This document shows, piece by piece, positions 45,278 through 53,979 of a stretch of 64,000 bases of DNA. The notes under the pieces were generated by a model. It had not been told where the DNA came from, did not search any database, and saw only the letters and a program-made list of their open reading frames with translations. The DNA lies in contig NZ_AP022561.1 of the NCBI RefSeq assembly GCF_010726245.1, positions 4,216,001-4,280,000 on the forward strand, in the 5' to 3' direction. Source of the stretch: Mycolicibacterium aichiense. GTDB lineage: Bacteria > Actinomycetota > Actinomycetes > Mycobacteriales > Mycobacteriaceae. Each line of letters begins with the position of its first letter. The first letter of the stretch is position 1. The position numbers and the translations under genes are program-made.

Positions 45278-45295
45278 ACCTATCAATATTAGTTT
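45278..45295 (+). promoter_or_regulatory. 17-bp operator F (acyl-CoA dehydrogenase)
   Basis: ACCTATCAATATTAGTT (45278-45294) fits the consensus. Its right arm overlaps TAGTTT (45290-45295), a -10-like box that places transcription start about 18 bases before the acyl-CoA dehydrogenase ATG. The -35 is weak. Confidence 0.65.
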
Positions 45296-45319
45296 TACTC
45301 CGAAATCTCCGGGAGCCGC

Positions 45320-46465
45320 ATGAAGACCGACCTGTTCGAAACCGACCATGAGGTATTCCGTACTTCGGTACGCGGCTTCGTGGAGCGCCATGCAGTGCCG
45401 AAAATGGAGAAGTGGGACACCGACCGCGCCGTGGATCGCGAGACCTGGCTCGCCGCAGGCAAACAGGGACTTCTTGGACTGTCAGTCCCCGAAGAATTCG
45501 GCGGCGCCGGTGAGCTGGACTACCGCTACCGCGTGGTCATCCAGGAGGAGATCGCTCGCGTCGGCGCCTCGGCGTTGCAGTCCGGCTTCTCGACCAACGA
45601 CGACATCGTGCTGAACTATCTGCTCCGCCACGCCAACGAGGAGCAACGGAAGCGGTGGTTACCGGGCTTCGTCGACGGATCCATTATCGGCGCGATCGCC
45701 ATGACCGAGCCAGGTGCCGGCAGCGACCTACGCGCGATCACGACCACGGCAACGCGCTCCGGCGATGACTGGATCATCAACGGCTCCAAAACTTTCATCA
45801 CCAGCGGTGTGCTCTGCGATGTGGTGATCGTGTTCGCGCGCACCGACGACCCCGGCGGGTACAGCCTGTTCCTCGTCGAGGATGGAACCCCAGGGTTCCG
45901 GCGGGGGCGCAAGCTCGACAAGATGGGCCTGGCCGCGCAAGACACTGCCGAGCAGTTCTTCGACGATGTCCGCGTGCCTGCCGGCAACCTGCTGGGCGAA
46001 TTGGGCGCCGGTTTCACCTACCTGATGCAGAGCCTGCCCTTGGAGCGCCTCGGCATCGCCATTGCCGCGCAAACGTCCGCGGAGGCGGTTTTCGACTGGA
46101 CGAAGTCGTATGTGAACCAACGGCTCGCGTTCGGCAAGAGGATCATCGACATGCAGGGGCCGGGATTCATGCTCGCCGAACTGCAGACCGCCATCGACGT
46201 GAACCGCGCCTACATCGACCGGTGCGTGCGGGCGTTCAACGCCGGCGAACTGTCGGCCGTCGACGCCGCCAAGGCGAAGTTCTGGTCCACCGAACTGCAG
46301 GGCCGCGTCACGGACGCCGGAGTGCAGATGCACGGGGGCTACGGCTACATGATGGAGTACCCGGTGGCCAAGGCGTTCATCGACGCACGCGTCCAGCGGA
46401 TCTACGGCGGCACCAACGAGATCATGAAAGAGATCATCCGGCGCGACCTGGTCGAGACGTCCTAG
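45320..46465 (+). CDS. Acyl-CoA dehydrogenase
   Basis: This 381-residue flavoenzyme introduces the alpha,beta double bond in acyl-CoA. AMTEPGAGSDLRAI (about 112-125), INGSKTFITSG, FGKRIIDMQG and HGGYGYMMEYPVAKAFIDARV (in parts) are family signatures. The last-helix motif reads YGGTNEIMKEI: Gly stands where medium-chain enzymes have the catalytic Glu, as in the long-chain/isovaleryl-like subgroup. GGGAG precedes the ATG. It is divergent from the P450 and followed by the enoyl-CoA hydratase, forming a beta-oxidation pair under operator F. Confidence 0.93.
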   Translation: MKTDLFETDHEVFRTSVRGFVERHAVPKMEKWDTDRAVDRETWLAAGKQGLLGLSVPEEFGGAGELDYRYRVVIQEEIARVGASALQSGFSTNDDIVLNYLLRHANEEQRKRWLPGFVDGSIIGAIAMTEPGAGSDLRAITTTATRSGDDWIINGSKTFITSGVLCDVVIVFARTDDPGGYSLFLVEDGTPGFRRGRKLDKMGLAAQDTAEQFFDDVRVPAGNLLGELGAGFTYLMQSLPLERLGIAIAAQTSAEAVFDWTKSYVNQRLAFGKRIIDMQGPGFMLAELQTAIDVNRAYIDRCVRAFNAGELSAVDAAKAKFWSTELQGRVTDAGVQMHGGYGYMMEYPVAKAFIDARVQRIYGGTNEIMKEIIRRDLVETS

Positions 46466-46489
46466 GTGATGCATAGGAGTTGTGCAGAC

Positions 46490-47326
46490 ATGGAATTCAC
46501 CACGATCACCTACGACACAGCGGACCAGATCGCCACCATCACGTTGAATCGGCCGGAGGCACGCAACGGATTCACCCTGACGATGGCCGACGAACTCAAC
46601 GCCGCGCTGTTGGGCGCTGACGGCGACGACCGGGTGCGCGTGGTGATCCTGCGCGCGGCGGGATTGCATTTCTGCGTCGGGATGGACATGGCCGGCGGCG
46701 ATCCCACCGTCGGCGATCCCGACGATCCGCTCTGGGATGAACCCGCCACCCGGGTCGCCCGACCGATGGTCAATCTCAACAAGCCGGTCATCGTCGCCAT
46801 CCAGGGGGCCGCGGTCGGGGTGGGCCTGTCGATGACACTCGCCGCCGACTTCAGGCTTGCCTCCGACGACGCCCGCTTCGGATTTGTCTTCGCCCGCCGT
46901 GGGCTGTTCCCCGAGGCCGGATCGATGTGGCTGTTACCCCAGATCGTCGGGCTGGGCAAGGCCAAGGAATGGATGATCACGGGACGGATTTTCGACGCTG
47001 ACGAGGCCGCGGACGCCGGGCTGGTCACCGCGGTACATCCGCGCGAGAAGCTCTGGGCCGCCGCCGACGCACTCGCCCGCGAGATAGCATCTACCGTCGC
47101 ACCGGTGTCAGCGGCGGTGATCCGTAGAGGTCTCACCGTGATGGCGGCCCGGGGCAATCCCGAAGCCGCCTTCGCGGTCGACCGTCAGACCATCTCCTAC
47201 GGCTTCACGACTCCCGACCTGGCCGAAGGGGTGGCATCCTTCCTGCAGAAGCGCCCGCCTCAGTTCACCGGGGTTGCGCGCGAGGAGGTTCCGCGATTCC
47301 CCTGGCTCACGTTCGAGCGAGAGTAA
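46490..47326 (+). CDS. Enoyl-CoA hydratase/isomerase
   Basis: This 278-residue crotonase-family enzyme has oxyanion-hole segments LHFCVGMDMAG (about 59-69) and IQGAAVGVGLSM (104-115), and acidic residue Glu142 in GLFPEAGS. The first of the two typical hydratase Glu residues is not obvious (FVFARRG), so isomerase or hydrolase activity is possible. AGGAG lies 10 bases before the ATG chosen; 24 bases separate it from the acyl-CoA dehydrogenase stop. Its end overlaps by 20 bases the convergent small ORF. Confidence 0.9.
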   Translation: MEFTTITYDTADQIATITLNRPEARNGFTLTMADELNAALLGADGDDRVRVVILRAAGLHFCVGMDMAGGDPTVGDPDDPLWDEPATRVARPMVNLNKPVIVAIQGAAVGVGLSMTLAADFRLASDDARFGFVFARRGLFPEAGSMWLLPQIVGLGKAKEWMITGRIFDADEAADAGLVTAVHPREKLWAAADALAREIASTVAPVSAAVIRRGLTVMAARGNPEAAFAVDRQTISYGFTTPDLAEGVASFLQKRPPQFTGVAREEVPRFPWLTFERE

Positions 47327-47621
47327 CGGCGCCGCCACTGTCGATGAGTGGCCGGAGGATGGCCTCTATCTCGGTACCGGCATAGCCGTCGAGCCAATTG
47401 CTCAGCGACAACCTCATCTGCAGCGGTATCGGTACGCCATCCCGATGGCAAGACTCCAACAGCCTGAATATCGCGGACCGAACATCGCCCGCACCGATAC
47501 TGGCGAAAACCTGGACCCTGAGCCGACGAGGAAGCCGGTCTGCCGCCAACTCGGCCAATATCCAAGCCAAAGTTGTTTCGTGATAGCGGGTTACGTATGG
47601 CATCGGCTGGACCGTCAGCAT
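47307..47621 (-). CDS. Hypothetical protein at the end of the mce operon
   Basis: A 104-residue protein of unknown family starts 10 bases after the mceG stop on the same strand. It is mostly helical in pattern (TLAWILAELAADRLPRRLR, AIFRLLESC) and has no signal peptide or membrane segment. Its last 20 bases overlap the end of the convergent enoyl-CoA hydratase gene. Residue composition looks natural for a protein, and the frame has good GC bias, but no ribosome site is clear. Confidence is moderate only. Confidence 0.55.
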   Translation of the reverse strand: MLTVQPMPYVTRYHETTLAWILAELAADRLPRRLRVQVFASIGAGDVRSAIFRLLESCHRDGVPIPLQMRLSLSNWLDGYAGTEIEAILRPLIDSGGAVTLART

Positions 47622-47631
47622 CGGGGATTCG

Positions 47632-48690
47632 TCATGGCAGCGATGCCGAGTCAGCGGTGTCGATGGCCGCGGCCGGGAACTCTTCGGCGAAGGTGTGCGA
47701 GCGCAGCTTGTGGGTGCCTTCGAGGTCGTCGCGGATGGCTTCTTGGGCGGCCGGGGGCAGGGTGTGCAGGATCTGACGCACCCGATCCTGGCGGCGCTTG
47801 ACCGCGGTGCGCTCCGGGATACCCGGGGTGACCGTCAGCTGCGGGGGAACGCCCTCGATCTCCTCGACACCACCGTCGTGGTGACCGGCATCAACCATGG
47901 CCTGCTCTTCGGCCATGGTGGCTTCGTCCTTTTCCTCCGACATACCGATCGGGCCGATCCGGCGACCATTGAGGAACTGGCGCACCACCGGCTCCTCGGA
48001 GGTCAACAGGACCTCACGCGGACCGAACATCACCAGGTGCTTGCGGAACAGCATGCCGATGTTGTCGGGCACCGTACGGGCGATGTTGATGTTGTGCGTC
48101 ACGATCAGGATCGTGGCATCGATCTGGGCGTTGATGTCGATCAGCAACTGGGACAGGTACGCGGTGCGGACCGGGTCCAGACCGGAGTCGGGCTCGTCGC
48201 AGAGGATGATCTGCGGATCCAGCACCAGCGAGCGGGCCAGGCCGGCACGCTTGCGCATACCGCCGGAGATCTCACCGGGGAACTTGTTCTCATCGCCGCC
48301 CAGGCCGACCATGTCGAGCTTTTCCATCACGATCTGACGGATCTCGGATTCCTTCTTCTTCGTGTGCTCACGAAGCGGGAAGGCGGTGTTGTCGAACAGG
48401 TTCATCGAGCCGAACAGCGCGCCGTCCTGGAACATCACGCCGAACAGCGTGCGGATCTCGTAGAGCTCCCTGGCCGAGCACTCGATGATGTTGGTGCCAT
48501 CGACGATGATCTTGCCGCGCTCGGGGCGCAGCAGACCGATCAACGACTTCAAGAACACTGATTTACCGGTACCCGACGGACCCAGCAGCACGCTGACCTC
48601 ACCGGCGGGGATATCGAGGGTCACGTCTTCCCAAATTCGCTGGGAACCAAATGACTTAGTCAACCCCTCGACCGCAATTGCAATACCCAT
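47632..48690 (-). CDS. mceG: MceG/Mkl ABC-type ATPase of the Mce importer
   Basis: This 352-residue ATPase energises Mce lipid import at the inner membrane together with the YrbE permeases. Walker A is GPSGTGKS (37-44), the signature ISGGMRKRAGLARSL and Walker B IILCDEPDSGLD are complete. A C-terminal extension of about 90 residues after the ABC core (MSEEKDEATMAEEQ onward) is typical of actinobacterial MceG. GGAGG precedes the ATG by 7 bases. M. tuberculosis carries a single mkl gene away from its mce operons; here a copy lies in the operon. Confidence 0.93.
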   Translation of the reverse strand: MGIAIAVEGLTKSFGSQRIWEDVTLDIPAGEVSVLLGPSGTGKSVFLKSLIGLLRPERGKIIVDGTNIIECSARELYEIRTLFGVMFQDGALFGSMNLFDNTAFPLREHTKKKESEIRQIVMEKLDMVGLGGDENKFPGEISGGMRKRAGLARSLVLDPQIILCDEPDSGLDPVRTAYLSQLLIDINAQIDATILIVTHNINIARTVPDNIGMLFRKHLVMFGPREVLLTSEEPVVRQFLNGRRIGPIGMSEEKDEATMAEEQAMVDAGHHDGGVEEIEGVPPQLTVTPGIPERTAVKRRQDRVRQILHTLPPAAQEAIRDDLEGTHKLRSHTFAEEFPAAAIDTADSASLP

Positions 48691-48767
48691 ACAAATTCCT
48701 CCTGGTGGCAGCGGAAGCCTCACCGCGTGTGCCTGAGTTAAGCTCCGGCAGAATTGGATTGAGCGGA

Positions 48768-49082
48768 TCAGTCCGCGAACAGTCCACTCCATTGCGGGCA
48801 CCACTCGTTCGCGGACGCCAAGGAGAATCGGCGAGCCTGATCCTGGTCGATGACGAAGGTTCGTGCGATCTTGCCACTGATCTCCACCGGAGGACGGTTG
48901 CCCAATCGCAGCACGTAGCAGACCGACCGACCCGCGCTGATGATGTTGACATCACTGTTCAAAATGCCGATGCTTCGCGCCTCACGAATGACGTCGGCAT
49001 CGTCGGCGTGCGCGAGTGGCGCTGCCGCCACTACCAACCCCATCCCGGCCAGGCAGGTGACAACCCCAGCAGCTATGTGCAT
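48768..49082 (-). CDS. DUF732-family secreted protein
   Basis: This 104-residue protein has a signal peptide (AAGVVTCLAGMGLVVAAAPLAHA, cleavage about residue 26). A DUF732-like mature part follows, with D-x-x-V-I-R-E-A-R-x-I-G-I and two cysteines (SVCYVLR, NEWCPQW). DUF732 proteins are small exported mycobacterial proteins of unknown role, often near mce genes. It lies between mceG and a secreted protein in the same transcriptional direction. Confidence 0.82.
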   Translation of the reverse strand: MHIAAGVVTCLAGMGLVVAAAPLAHADDADVIREARSIGILNSDVNIISAGRSVCYVLRLGNRPPVEISGKIARTFVIDQDQARRFSLASANEWCPQWSGLFAD

Positions 49083-49127
49083 TCACGCTCCATTTCGTAG
49101 TGGTGACTCAGCCGAGATTCCCCGACG

Positions 49128-49658
49128 TCATGGGGGGCTCAGCCAGGTTCGCGTTGGCGTGACGAAAAACCTGAAAGGACCGCGTGCGCAATAGGTGCTG
49201 GTATCGGCCATCGTGGCACACCGCGTCCCGTTGTATTCGATGTAGCTGCGGGGTGACAGCTCACGTTCGGCTCGCCCCTGAGGAAACTGAACTCCCAGCA
49301 GCCAGTCGTATCGGGTGACGACGTTTCCGTTCACCCATCCGATGTTCGTCGTTCCCGGGGGCGCCCCGCGAATATCACCGACGCAGCCGAAACTACCTCG
49401 ATCCCAGATGCCGCAGTTCAGCCCGAGTGGGGTCGAGAACCACACGCCCCCAGCACTACTTGTGAAGTAGTCGTCGTACTTGACCTTGTCGTAATAGTCG
49501 AGAATGAGGTAGGTCGAGGGGTAGGGGCTCGTCGCGGAACCCCCGTTCGGCTCCGCGAGCACAGCAGGCGAACCCGTCAGCAGGATCGCACTGATTCCGG
49601 TGGATATGAAGAGCAATTTGATGATTCGCGGCGCAGTTCTCAGTATTCGGCACATCAT
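49128..49658 (-). CDS. Secreted protein of unknown function in mce operon
   Basis: This 176-residue protein has a signal peptide (LLFISTGISAILLTGSPAVLA, cleavage near residue 36). The mature part has four cysteines (LNCGIW, FGCVGD, RCATM, YCARG), likely two disulfides, and aromatic-rich segments (YLILDYYDKVKYDDYF). I do not recognise a family. Its ATG overlaps the stop of the MmpS-like gene, so it is translated with it as part of the mce operon. Confidence 0.75.
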   Translation of the reverse strand: MMCRILRTAPRIIKLLFISTGISAILLTGSPAVLAEPNGGSATSPYPSTYLILDYYDKVKYDDYFTSSAGGVWFSTPLGLNCGIWDRGSFGCVGDIRGAPPGTTNIGWVNGNVVTRYDWLLGVQFPQGRAERELSPRSYIEYNGTRCATMADTSTYCARGPFRFFVTPTRTWLSPP

Positions 49659-50095
49659 GGAAGGTTCCCTGGTGACGACTCGTTTTCCGCGGTATGCGGC
49701 ACGCTGCCGTAACAGGTGGCATTTCCCAAGTCGAGGATGCTTTCACAGAGAACGGTCTGGCCCTTCGTGATGCGCACCGTCACGAAGTGCCCCTGCAGAA
49801 CTCGCGCGACGGTCGCTGCGGTTCGAAAGTTGGGTCTCCAGTCGGCTCGCAGCTCGGCGCCATCCGCCGTCGGGCTGGTCGCATCGGCCACCGGCACCGT
49901 CAGAGTCCAGGGCAGCGACACATCCTGGAGCAGATGCTTGCCTGCGGTGTCGCGGTATTCGACACCGGCCAATTGGCCGACCGAGTCCGAGAAGATGTCG
50001 TAGGTAACCGTATCTTCAGCGTGCGCCACTGGCAGATGGAACAACCCGGTGAGGCACACGGTCAGCGAGACCGTCACCCGGCGAGTCCAATTCAT
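49655..50095 (-). CDS. MmpS-like secreted protein
   Basis: This 146-residue protein has a signal peptide (VTVSLTVCLTGLFHLPVAHA). The mature domain resembles the MmpS fold: VTYDIFSDSVGQLAGVEYRDTAG (in parts), LPWTLTVPV, LRADWRP and a Cys-containing VLCESILDLGNATCYGS end. MmpS proteins are periplasmic partners of MmpL lipid exporters. No MmpL gene is near; here it may assist the Mce system. GGAGGA precedes the ATG. It overlaps the next gene by 4 bases. Confidence 0.75.
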   Translation of the reverse strand: MNWTRRVTVSLTVCLTGLFHLPVAHAEDTVTYDIFSDSVGQLAGVEYRDTAGKHLLQDVSLPWTLTVPVADATSPTADGAELRADWRPNFRTAATVARVLQGHFVTVRITKGQTVLCESILDLGNATCYGSVPHTAENESSPGNLP

Positions 50096-50154
50096 CTGTC
50101 GTCCTCCACCTTTGAGCAATGAACATCGAGCTTTCACGTTGACCGGCAGGTCTG

Positions 50155-50664
50155 TTACGCGGCCAGTACGACAGTTGTCAGGGTCATGTCTTTCTTCGCG
50201 TTGTACAGGGTGCTCACACCGAAGTCCTTGTATGAGCAGTCCGGAAGCTTGTCGAAACCCTGAAGCAGGGTTGCCTTGATGGCGTTGGCTGGAGCCGTCG
50301 CAGCGCCGGACAAGATCGTTGCCGTGGTGCCTCCGTAGCCCAGATCCCGCAGCACCGCGAGCGCGTTGGTCTCCGGAACAGCCCGTGCCGCGTTATTGAT
50401 CCATCTGTCAGTCGTCTGGTTGATTTCCTCGGCCGCCTGGTCTATCACCGGGTCGGGCCGCAGCGGGCACGCCGCGGGTCGAGCGGCCGCCACCGCCGCC
50501 CTCAGCAAGTCGGTGGAATCCGCCAGCGCTGCCGGTGGCATGCATAGGCTGGTCAAGGCGAGAGCGGTGGCGAGCATCCCGGTTGTGATTCGAACGCGAG
50601 AAGGGAGCTCGAAGCGGAGCCCCGTCACCCACTGGGCTCTGGCGATGAGCTGCTCAATCATCAT
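50155..50664 (-). CDS. Secreted protein, possibly CAP-like
   Basis: This 169-residue exported protein has a signal segment (ITTGMLATALALTSLCMPPAALA, cleavage near residue 49). The mature part begins LLRAAVAAARPAACPLRPDPVIDQAAEEIN, in pieces resembling the N-terminal helix of CAP/SCP proteins, and ends YKDFGVSTLYNAK...TLTTVVLA, like their last strands. The catalytic-type His and Glu residues of CAP are not seen. The exact start is uncertain: Met at 50664 or 50685 are both possible. It follows the next upstream gene by about 25 bases. Confidence 0.65.
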   Translation of the reverse strand: MMIEQLIARAQWVTGLRFELPSRVRITTGMLATALALTSLCMPPAALADSTDLLRAAVAAARPAACPLRPDPVIDQAAEEINQTTDRWINNAARAVPETNALAVLRDLGYGGTTATILSGAATAPANAIKATLLQGFDKLPDCSYKDFGVSTLYNAKKDMTLTTVVLAA

Positions 50665-50689
50665 GTTGCACAACCCCACCCACATGTTG

Positions 50690-51337
50690 TCATTGTTCGC
50701 ACACGCGCGAGCGGTAGATATCACTGCCCCACCGCTGCGCCTTCTGTACAGATGGCGCGGTGAACCAGTCAGGCTGATGCGCCAGGATCCCAGCATTGAC
50801 GTTGGACAACTGCTCCCACAGTTTGTAGAAGGCTTCGCCTTTGTAGATGGGAAAGTAATTGTCGCCGTATGGATTCTGTGCTTGGGTGAGCGCCTGCACC
50901 CGCGGTGTCAAGAAGTCGAGGGCTTGGCCGATGTTGCCCGTCACGATGTCCACCTGCTGCCCGATGTTGTCTCGGGTGTAGTCGAAATCGTTTCCGTCCG
51001 GACCGATCCGGTTCTTCTGCAGTCTCGCGATCTGGGATCGAAGCGTGGCGTACTGGGCGTTGTACCACTGGCACATTTCGCTCATTGCTGTCACGTCGGC
51101 GGCGGTGACCTTGTCTTTCGTCTGGTCATACGGAAAGGGGAACTTCGGCGCCCAGCTGGAAGGTGTCGGCGTGATGACGGGCAGCGGCCTGATCAACGAG
51201 CTATCAGACGCAGGACCAGGAATGGGGATCTCGGCGTTGGGATCGGCGCCGGCCGGCGATCCGGTCACCAACGCCATCGCGCATACACTCACAGCGGAGT
51301 AGACAGCACACCTGCTGCGCGAAATTCGATGTCTCAC
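50690..51337 (-). CDS. Secreted protein of unknown function, Mce-associated
   Basis: This 215-residue protein has a signal peptide (CAVYSAVSVCAMALVTGSPAGA, cleavage about residue 31), a Pro-rich linker (IPIPGPAS, LPVITPTPSSW) and an all-helical middle and end with two Cys (SEMCQWYN, SRVCEQ). No family was recognised. Its GTG start overlaps the stop of the Mce-associated membrane protein gene (GTGA), placing it in the mce operon. Confidence 0.78.
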   Translation of the reverse strand: MRHRISRSRCAVYSAVSVCAMALVTGSPAGADPNAEIPIPGPASDSSLIRPLPVITPTPSSWAPKFPFPYDQTKDKVTAADVTAMSEMCQWYNAQYATLRSQIARLQKNRIGPDGNDFDYTRDNIGQQVDIVTGNIGQALDFLTPRVQALTQAQNPYGDNYFPIYKGEAFYKLWEQLSNVNAGILAHQPDWFTAPSVQKAQRWGSDIYRSRVCEQ

Positions 51338-51978
51338 TTCGAACCCATCGCGGAGCCGATGCCCCCGACATCGGTGATCAACCAGTTGTTATTGCTGTCG
51401 ATCGTCGTGCTGTAGGTCGCCGTCGATTGCAGCGCCTCGGGCGCCTGCACGGTTTTGGTCTGCACACTGACGAAACTGTCCACGACATAGACACCGCCCG
51501 TGGACGATCTGACCTTGGCGATCAGGGGTTTCGCGGTCGAACTCCACTGCAGCGGAACCAGGACCTGCTCCATCGAGGTACCCGCGTCGGACAGTTTCTT
51601 CGTCAGCTCCGGACTGGTGCCTGCGACAAGTTTCACATGCCAGGCCTGCAGGTCCTTGAAGTCCATCGTCGCGGCGTTGACCGCGTAGTCCAGCGCAATC
51701 TTCTCGGCATGCGCGTCGTTGGCTGACTTGACGGCTTGCTGGTCAACTTGGTGACGCGCACCCACATATAACCAACCCAGGGTGGCGACCGCGACGACGA
51801 GTATCGCAATGATCGCGCCGAGGATGAGACCCCTCAGACTCAACGAAATGGCCCGCGGCCCAAATGATGACGTCTTACCGGCCTCTGCCGCGGCGGCGAT
51901 ATCCGCTGAGTTCGCTTCTGCGTCAACCATTAGGTCGGCTTCCCGCGTCTGCTGGATGTCGGTGTCGTTGACGGTCAT
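51334..51978 (-). CDS. Mce-associated membrane protein (Mas/Mam type)
   Basis: This 214-residue protein has one membrane segment (GLILGAIIAILVVAVATLGWLYVGA, residues about 50-74, split for length) after a charged cytosolic N-terminus. An extracytoplasmic domain follows, with the MAS pattern AVNAATMDFKDLQAWHVKLVAGTSPEL in part. Such proteins follow mceF in most mce operons and stabilise the Mce complexes. It starts 52 bases after the mceF stop and overlaps the next gene. Confidence 0.88.
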   Translation of the reverse strand: MTVNDTDIQQTREADLMVDAEANSADIAAAAEAGKTSSFGPRAISLSLRGLILGAIIAILVVAVATLGWLYVGARHQVDQQAVKSANDAHAEKIALDYAVNAATMDFKDLQAWHVKLVAGTSPELTKKLSDAGTSMEQVLVPLQWSSTAKPLIAKVRSSTGGVYVVDSFVSVQTKTVQAPEALQSTATYSTTIDSNNNWLITDVGGIGSAMGSK

Positions 51979-52030
51979 GGTGTTGCCTTTCTCGAGAGGG
52001 ATGCCGGGCGGGCAGCCGCTCGCCGGGGTG

Positions 52031-52984
52031 TCACGGGGTGACTCGTAGCGTGATCAGCCCGTCTGCGGGCACTTGTTGGAGGAAGTGGTCCAGGATCTGT
52101 CCGGTGTCGAAGTTCATCAACGTCGCGGCGATGGTGTTGAGTTTCGGTTGCAGCGCCTCCCCCACCAGCTTCAGATCGCCGCCACTCGTATCGAGGAACG
52201 CCTGAAGACGCGCGACAAGGTTGTTCAACCCGGCGATGGCTTCGGGCTGGTTGCGGCTCATGAGGATTGGGAGATGCTTGTAGAAGTCCTGCCAGTTCAC
52301 CCCGGCCTTCGCCGCCACCGGCGTGAAAGTGGTCAGATCGGGGTTCACCCACTCGGAATTGTGAATGAGCGTCCCGAAGTTGCTGAGCAGCTCGCGGCCC
52401 TGCCCGTCCAGCCCGTTGAGCATGTTGTTGAACTGGTTGCTGGCGCGCGACAAGTTGGGCAACACAGCGACGGGGTCCGGCAGGGCGGCATCAGACTCGT
52501 CGATGATGCGAGCAAGTGCCTCCGGATCCATCTGGTGCAGGACGCGCACAACGCTTGTCGCCAACTCGGAGATCGACGGCGGCTGGACCACTGACGCCGT
52601 GGAGATGTGTTGGTTGTCCTTCAGCATCGGACCGTCGTCGCTGCGCGGGACCAGTTCAATGTAGGACTCGCCCAGCGCCGACAGATTCTGCAGCTGCACC
52701 TCGGTGTCGACGGGAATCTGATAGGCACCATCGACGTAGAACGCAATGGACGCCGCATGCAGGGACGTCGATGTGCTCGTCACCTTGCCCACGGGCACAC
52801 CGCGTAAGAGAACATTCGAGTCGGGCACCAGGCCGTTGACGTCTGGAACGTCCATGGAGAGGTTCGTCCGGTGCGCCGGCGGTTGGATACGAAGTCCAAG
52901 GGAAGCGAAGTAGCACAGGACAATCGCGATGATTGCCGCGAAGACCAAGTACGAGATGACGTCCTTCACCTTGATGACGCTCAC
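52031..52984 (-). CDS. mceF: MceF-type MlaD-domain protein
   Basis: This 317-residue protein has an N-terminal membrane helix (ISYLVFAAIIAIVLCYFASL), an MCE/MlaD domain (about 38-117, with GLVPDSNVLLRGVPVGKV and LSALGESYIELVP) and a helical tail region. It is shorter than typical MceF (about 500 residues); the long C-terminal tail is missing. As the sixth Mce protein it helps form the lipid-conducting tunnel across the periplasm. GTG/ATG overlap with mceE stop shows coupling. Confidence 0.9.
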   Translation of the reverse strand: MSVIKVKDVISYLVFAAIIAIVLCYFASLGLRIQPPAHRTNLSMDVPDVNGLVPDSNVLLRGVPVGKVTSTSTSLHAASIAFYVDGAYQIPVDTEVQLQNLSALGESYIELVPRSDDGPMLKDNQHISTASVVQPPSISELATSVVRVLHQMDPEALARIIDESDAALPDPVAVLPNLSRASNQFNNMLNGLDGQGRELLSNFGTLIHNSEWVNPDLTTFTPVAAKAGVNWQDFYKHLPILMSRNQPEAIAGLNNLVARLQAFLDTSGGDLKLVGEALQPKLNTIAATLMNFDTGQILDHFLQQVPADGLITLRVTP

Positions 52985-53979
52985 GGCGTTGCCCCCAGAA
53001 TTCGAAGAACGTCCGCGACGTTGGAGGAGAGTTCGCGGCCGTCCGGCCCGATGATCGAGGTGATGTTGATGGCCGGGTATTTGTCGACCGGGAGGAACAT
53101 CTCGGTGAACACCTTGCGATACTTCGGTATCTCGGCTTCACCTGCCACCTTCGACTCCTGCAGCGCGCCCGTGGAGTCCGCCAGCGAATTCAGGAATGGC
53201 ACAAGCCAGTAGCCACCCAACGTGATGCTGCCAACGCTGGGCAGGATGGTGCCGATGTAGTCCAGCACCGCGACCAGATGCTCGAATCCGAGCTGCCCCT
53301 TCGGCGAGAAGAGGTACTGCAGGTCCGGAACCCGGTTTTTCACGACCTCGGCGGATTTCGCCACTCCGTCGAGCAGCCGGTCAACCGAATCGAGGTTTCC
53401 CGCCAGGGCTGAGAGGTCGGTCTCGACCCGGCTTGTCAAGATCCGCACCTCGTCACTCGACGGCACGACGCGATTGAGCCGAATGATGGTGTTCTGTGCC
53501 CGTTGAATGGACCCGCTGGACACGAAGTTGGCCAGGCTGGCGATGGTGTCTTCCAGCTGCGGCGGGGACGTCGTCTGAGCAACCGGGATAACCCCGCCCC
53601 GCGCCAGCGCGGGGGCCGGCCCCGTGTCAGCCGGCGGCCGCTCCAGCGCAACGTAGATGTCGCCCAATACGGTTGCCTGCTGCAGCACCGCATGGATATT
53701 CGACGGGATGACAATGCCGCGCTTCATCCGCGCGGTCACGTCGACGTCTTCGCTGGCTAGGGTCACCTTCGAGACGACACCGACGGTGACGCCGTCCAGT
53801 ACCACCTTCGCGCGGTCGGGGAGGTTCAGCACGCTGTCGAACTTCATGACGATGTCATAGCCGTCGTCGTATGAGGGCCCTGGCTGCGGTAGCGCATCGA
53901 CATTGACTGCGGCACAGGATGACACCGTCAGGGCGACGGTTGTCATGACACCGGCCAGCCACCGGGACTGCCGTGTCAT
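52981..53979 (-). CDS. mceE: MceE-type lipoprotein (LprK-like)
   Basis: This 332-residue MCE protein has a lipoprotein signal (VMTTVALTVSSC, lipid-anchored Cys after VSS), then the MlaD domain (GYDIVMKFDSVLNLPDRAKVVLDG in part, LGDIYVALERPP) and a helical tail. It is the lipoprotein subunit found fifth in Mce complexes. ATG at MTRQSRW is chosen because it overlaps the mceD stop (ATGA) and keeps the signal near the N-terminus; the longer reading starts inside mceD. Confidence 0.9.
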   Translation of the reverse strand: MTRQSRWLAGVMTTVALTVSSCAAVNVDALPQPGPSYDDGYDIVMKFDSVLNLPDRAKVVLDGVTVGVVSKVTLASEDVDVTARMKRGIVIPSNIHAVLQQATVLGDIYVALERPPADTGPAPALARGGVIPVAQTTSPPQLEDTIASLANFVSSGSIQRAQNTIIRLNRVVPSSDEVRILTSRVETDLSALAGNLDSVDRLLDGVAKSAEVVKNRVPDLQYLFSPKGQLGFEHLVAVLDYIGTILPSVGSITLGGYWLVPFLNSLADSTGALQESKVAGEAEIPKYRKVFTEMFLPVDKYPAINITSIIGPDGRELSSNVADVLRILGATP

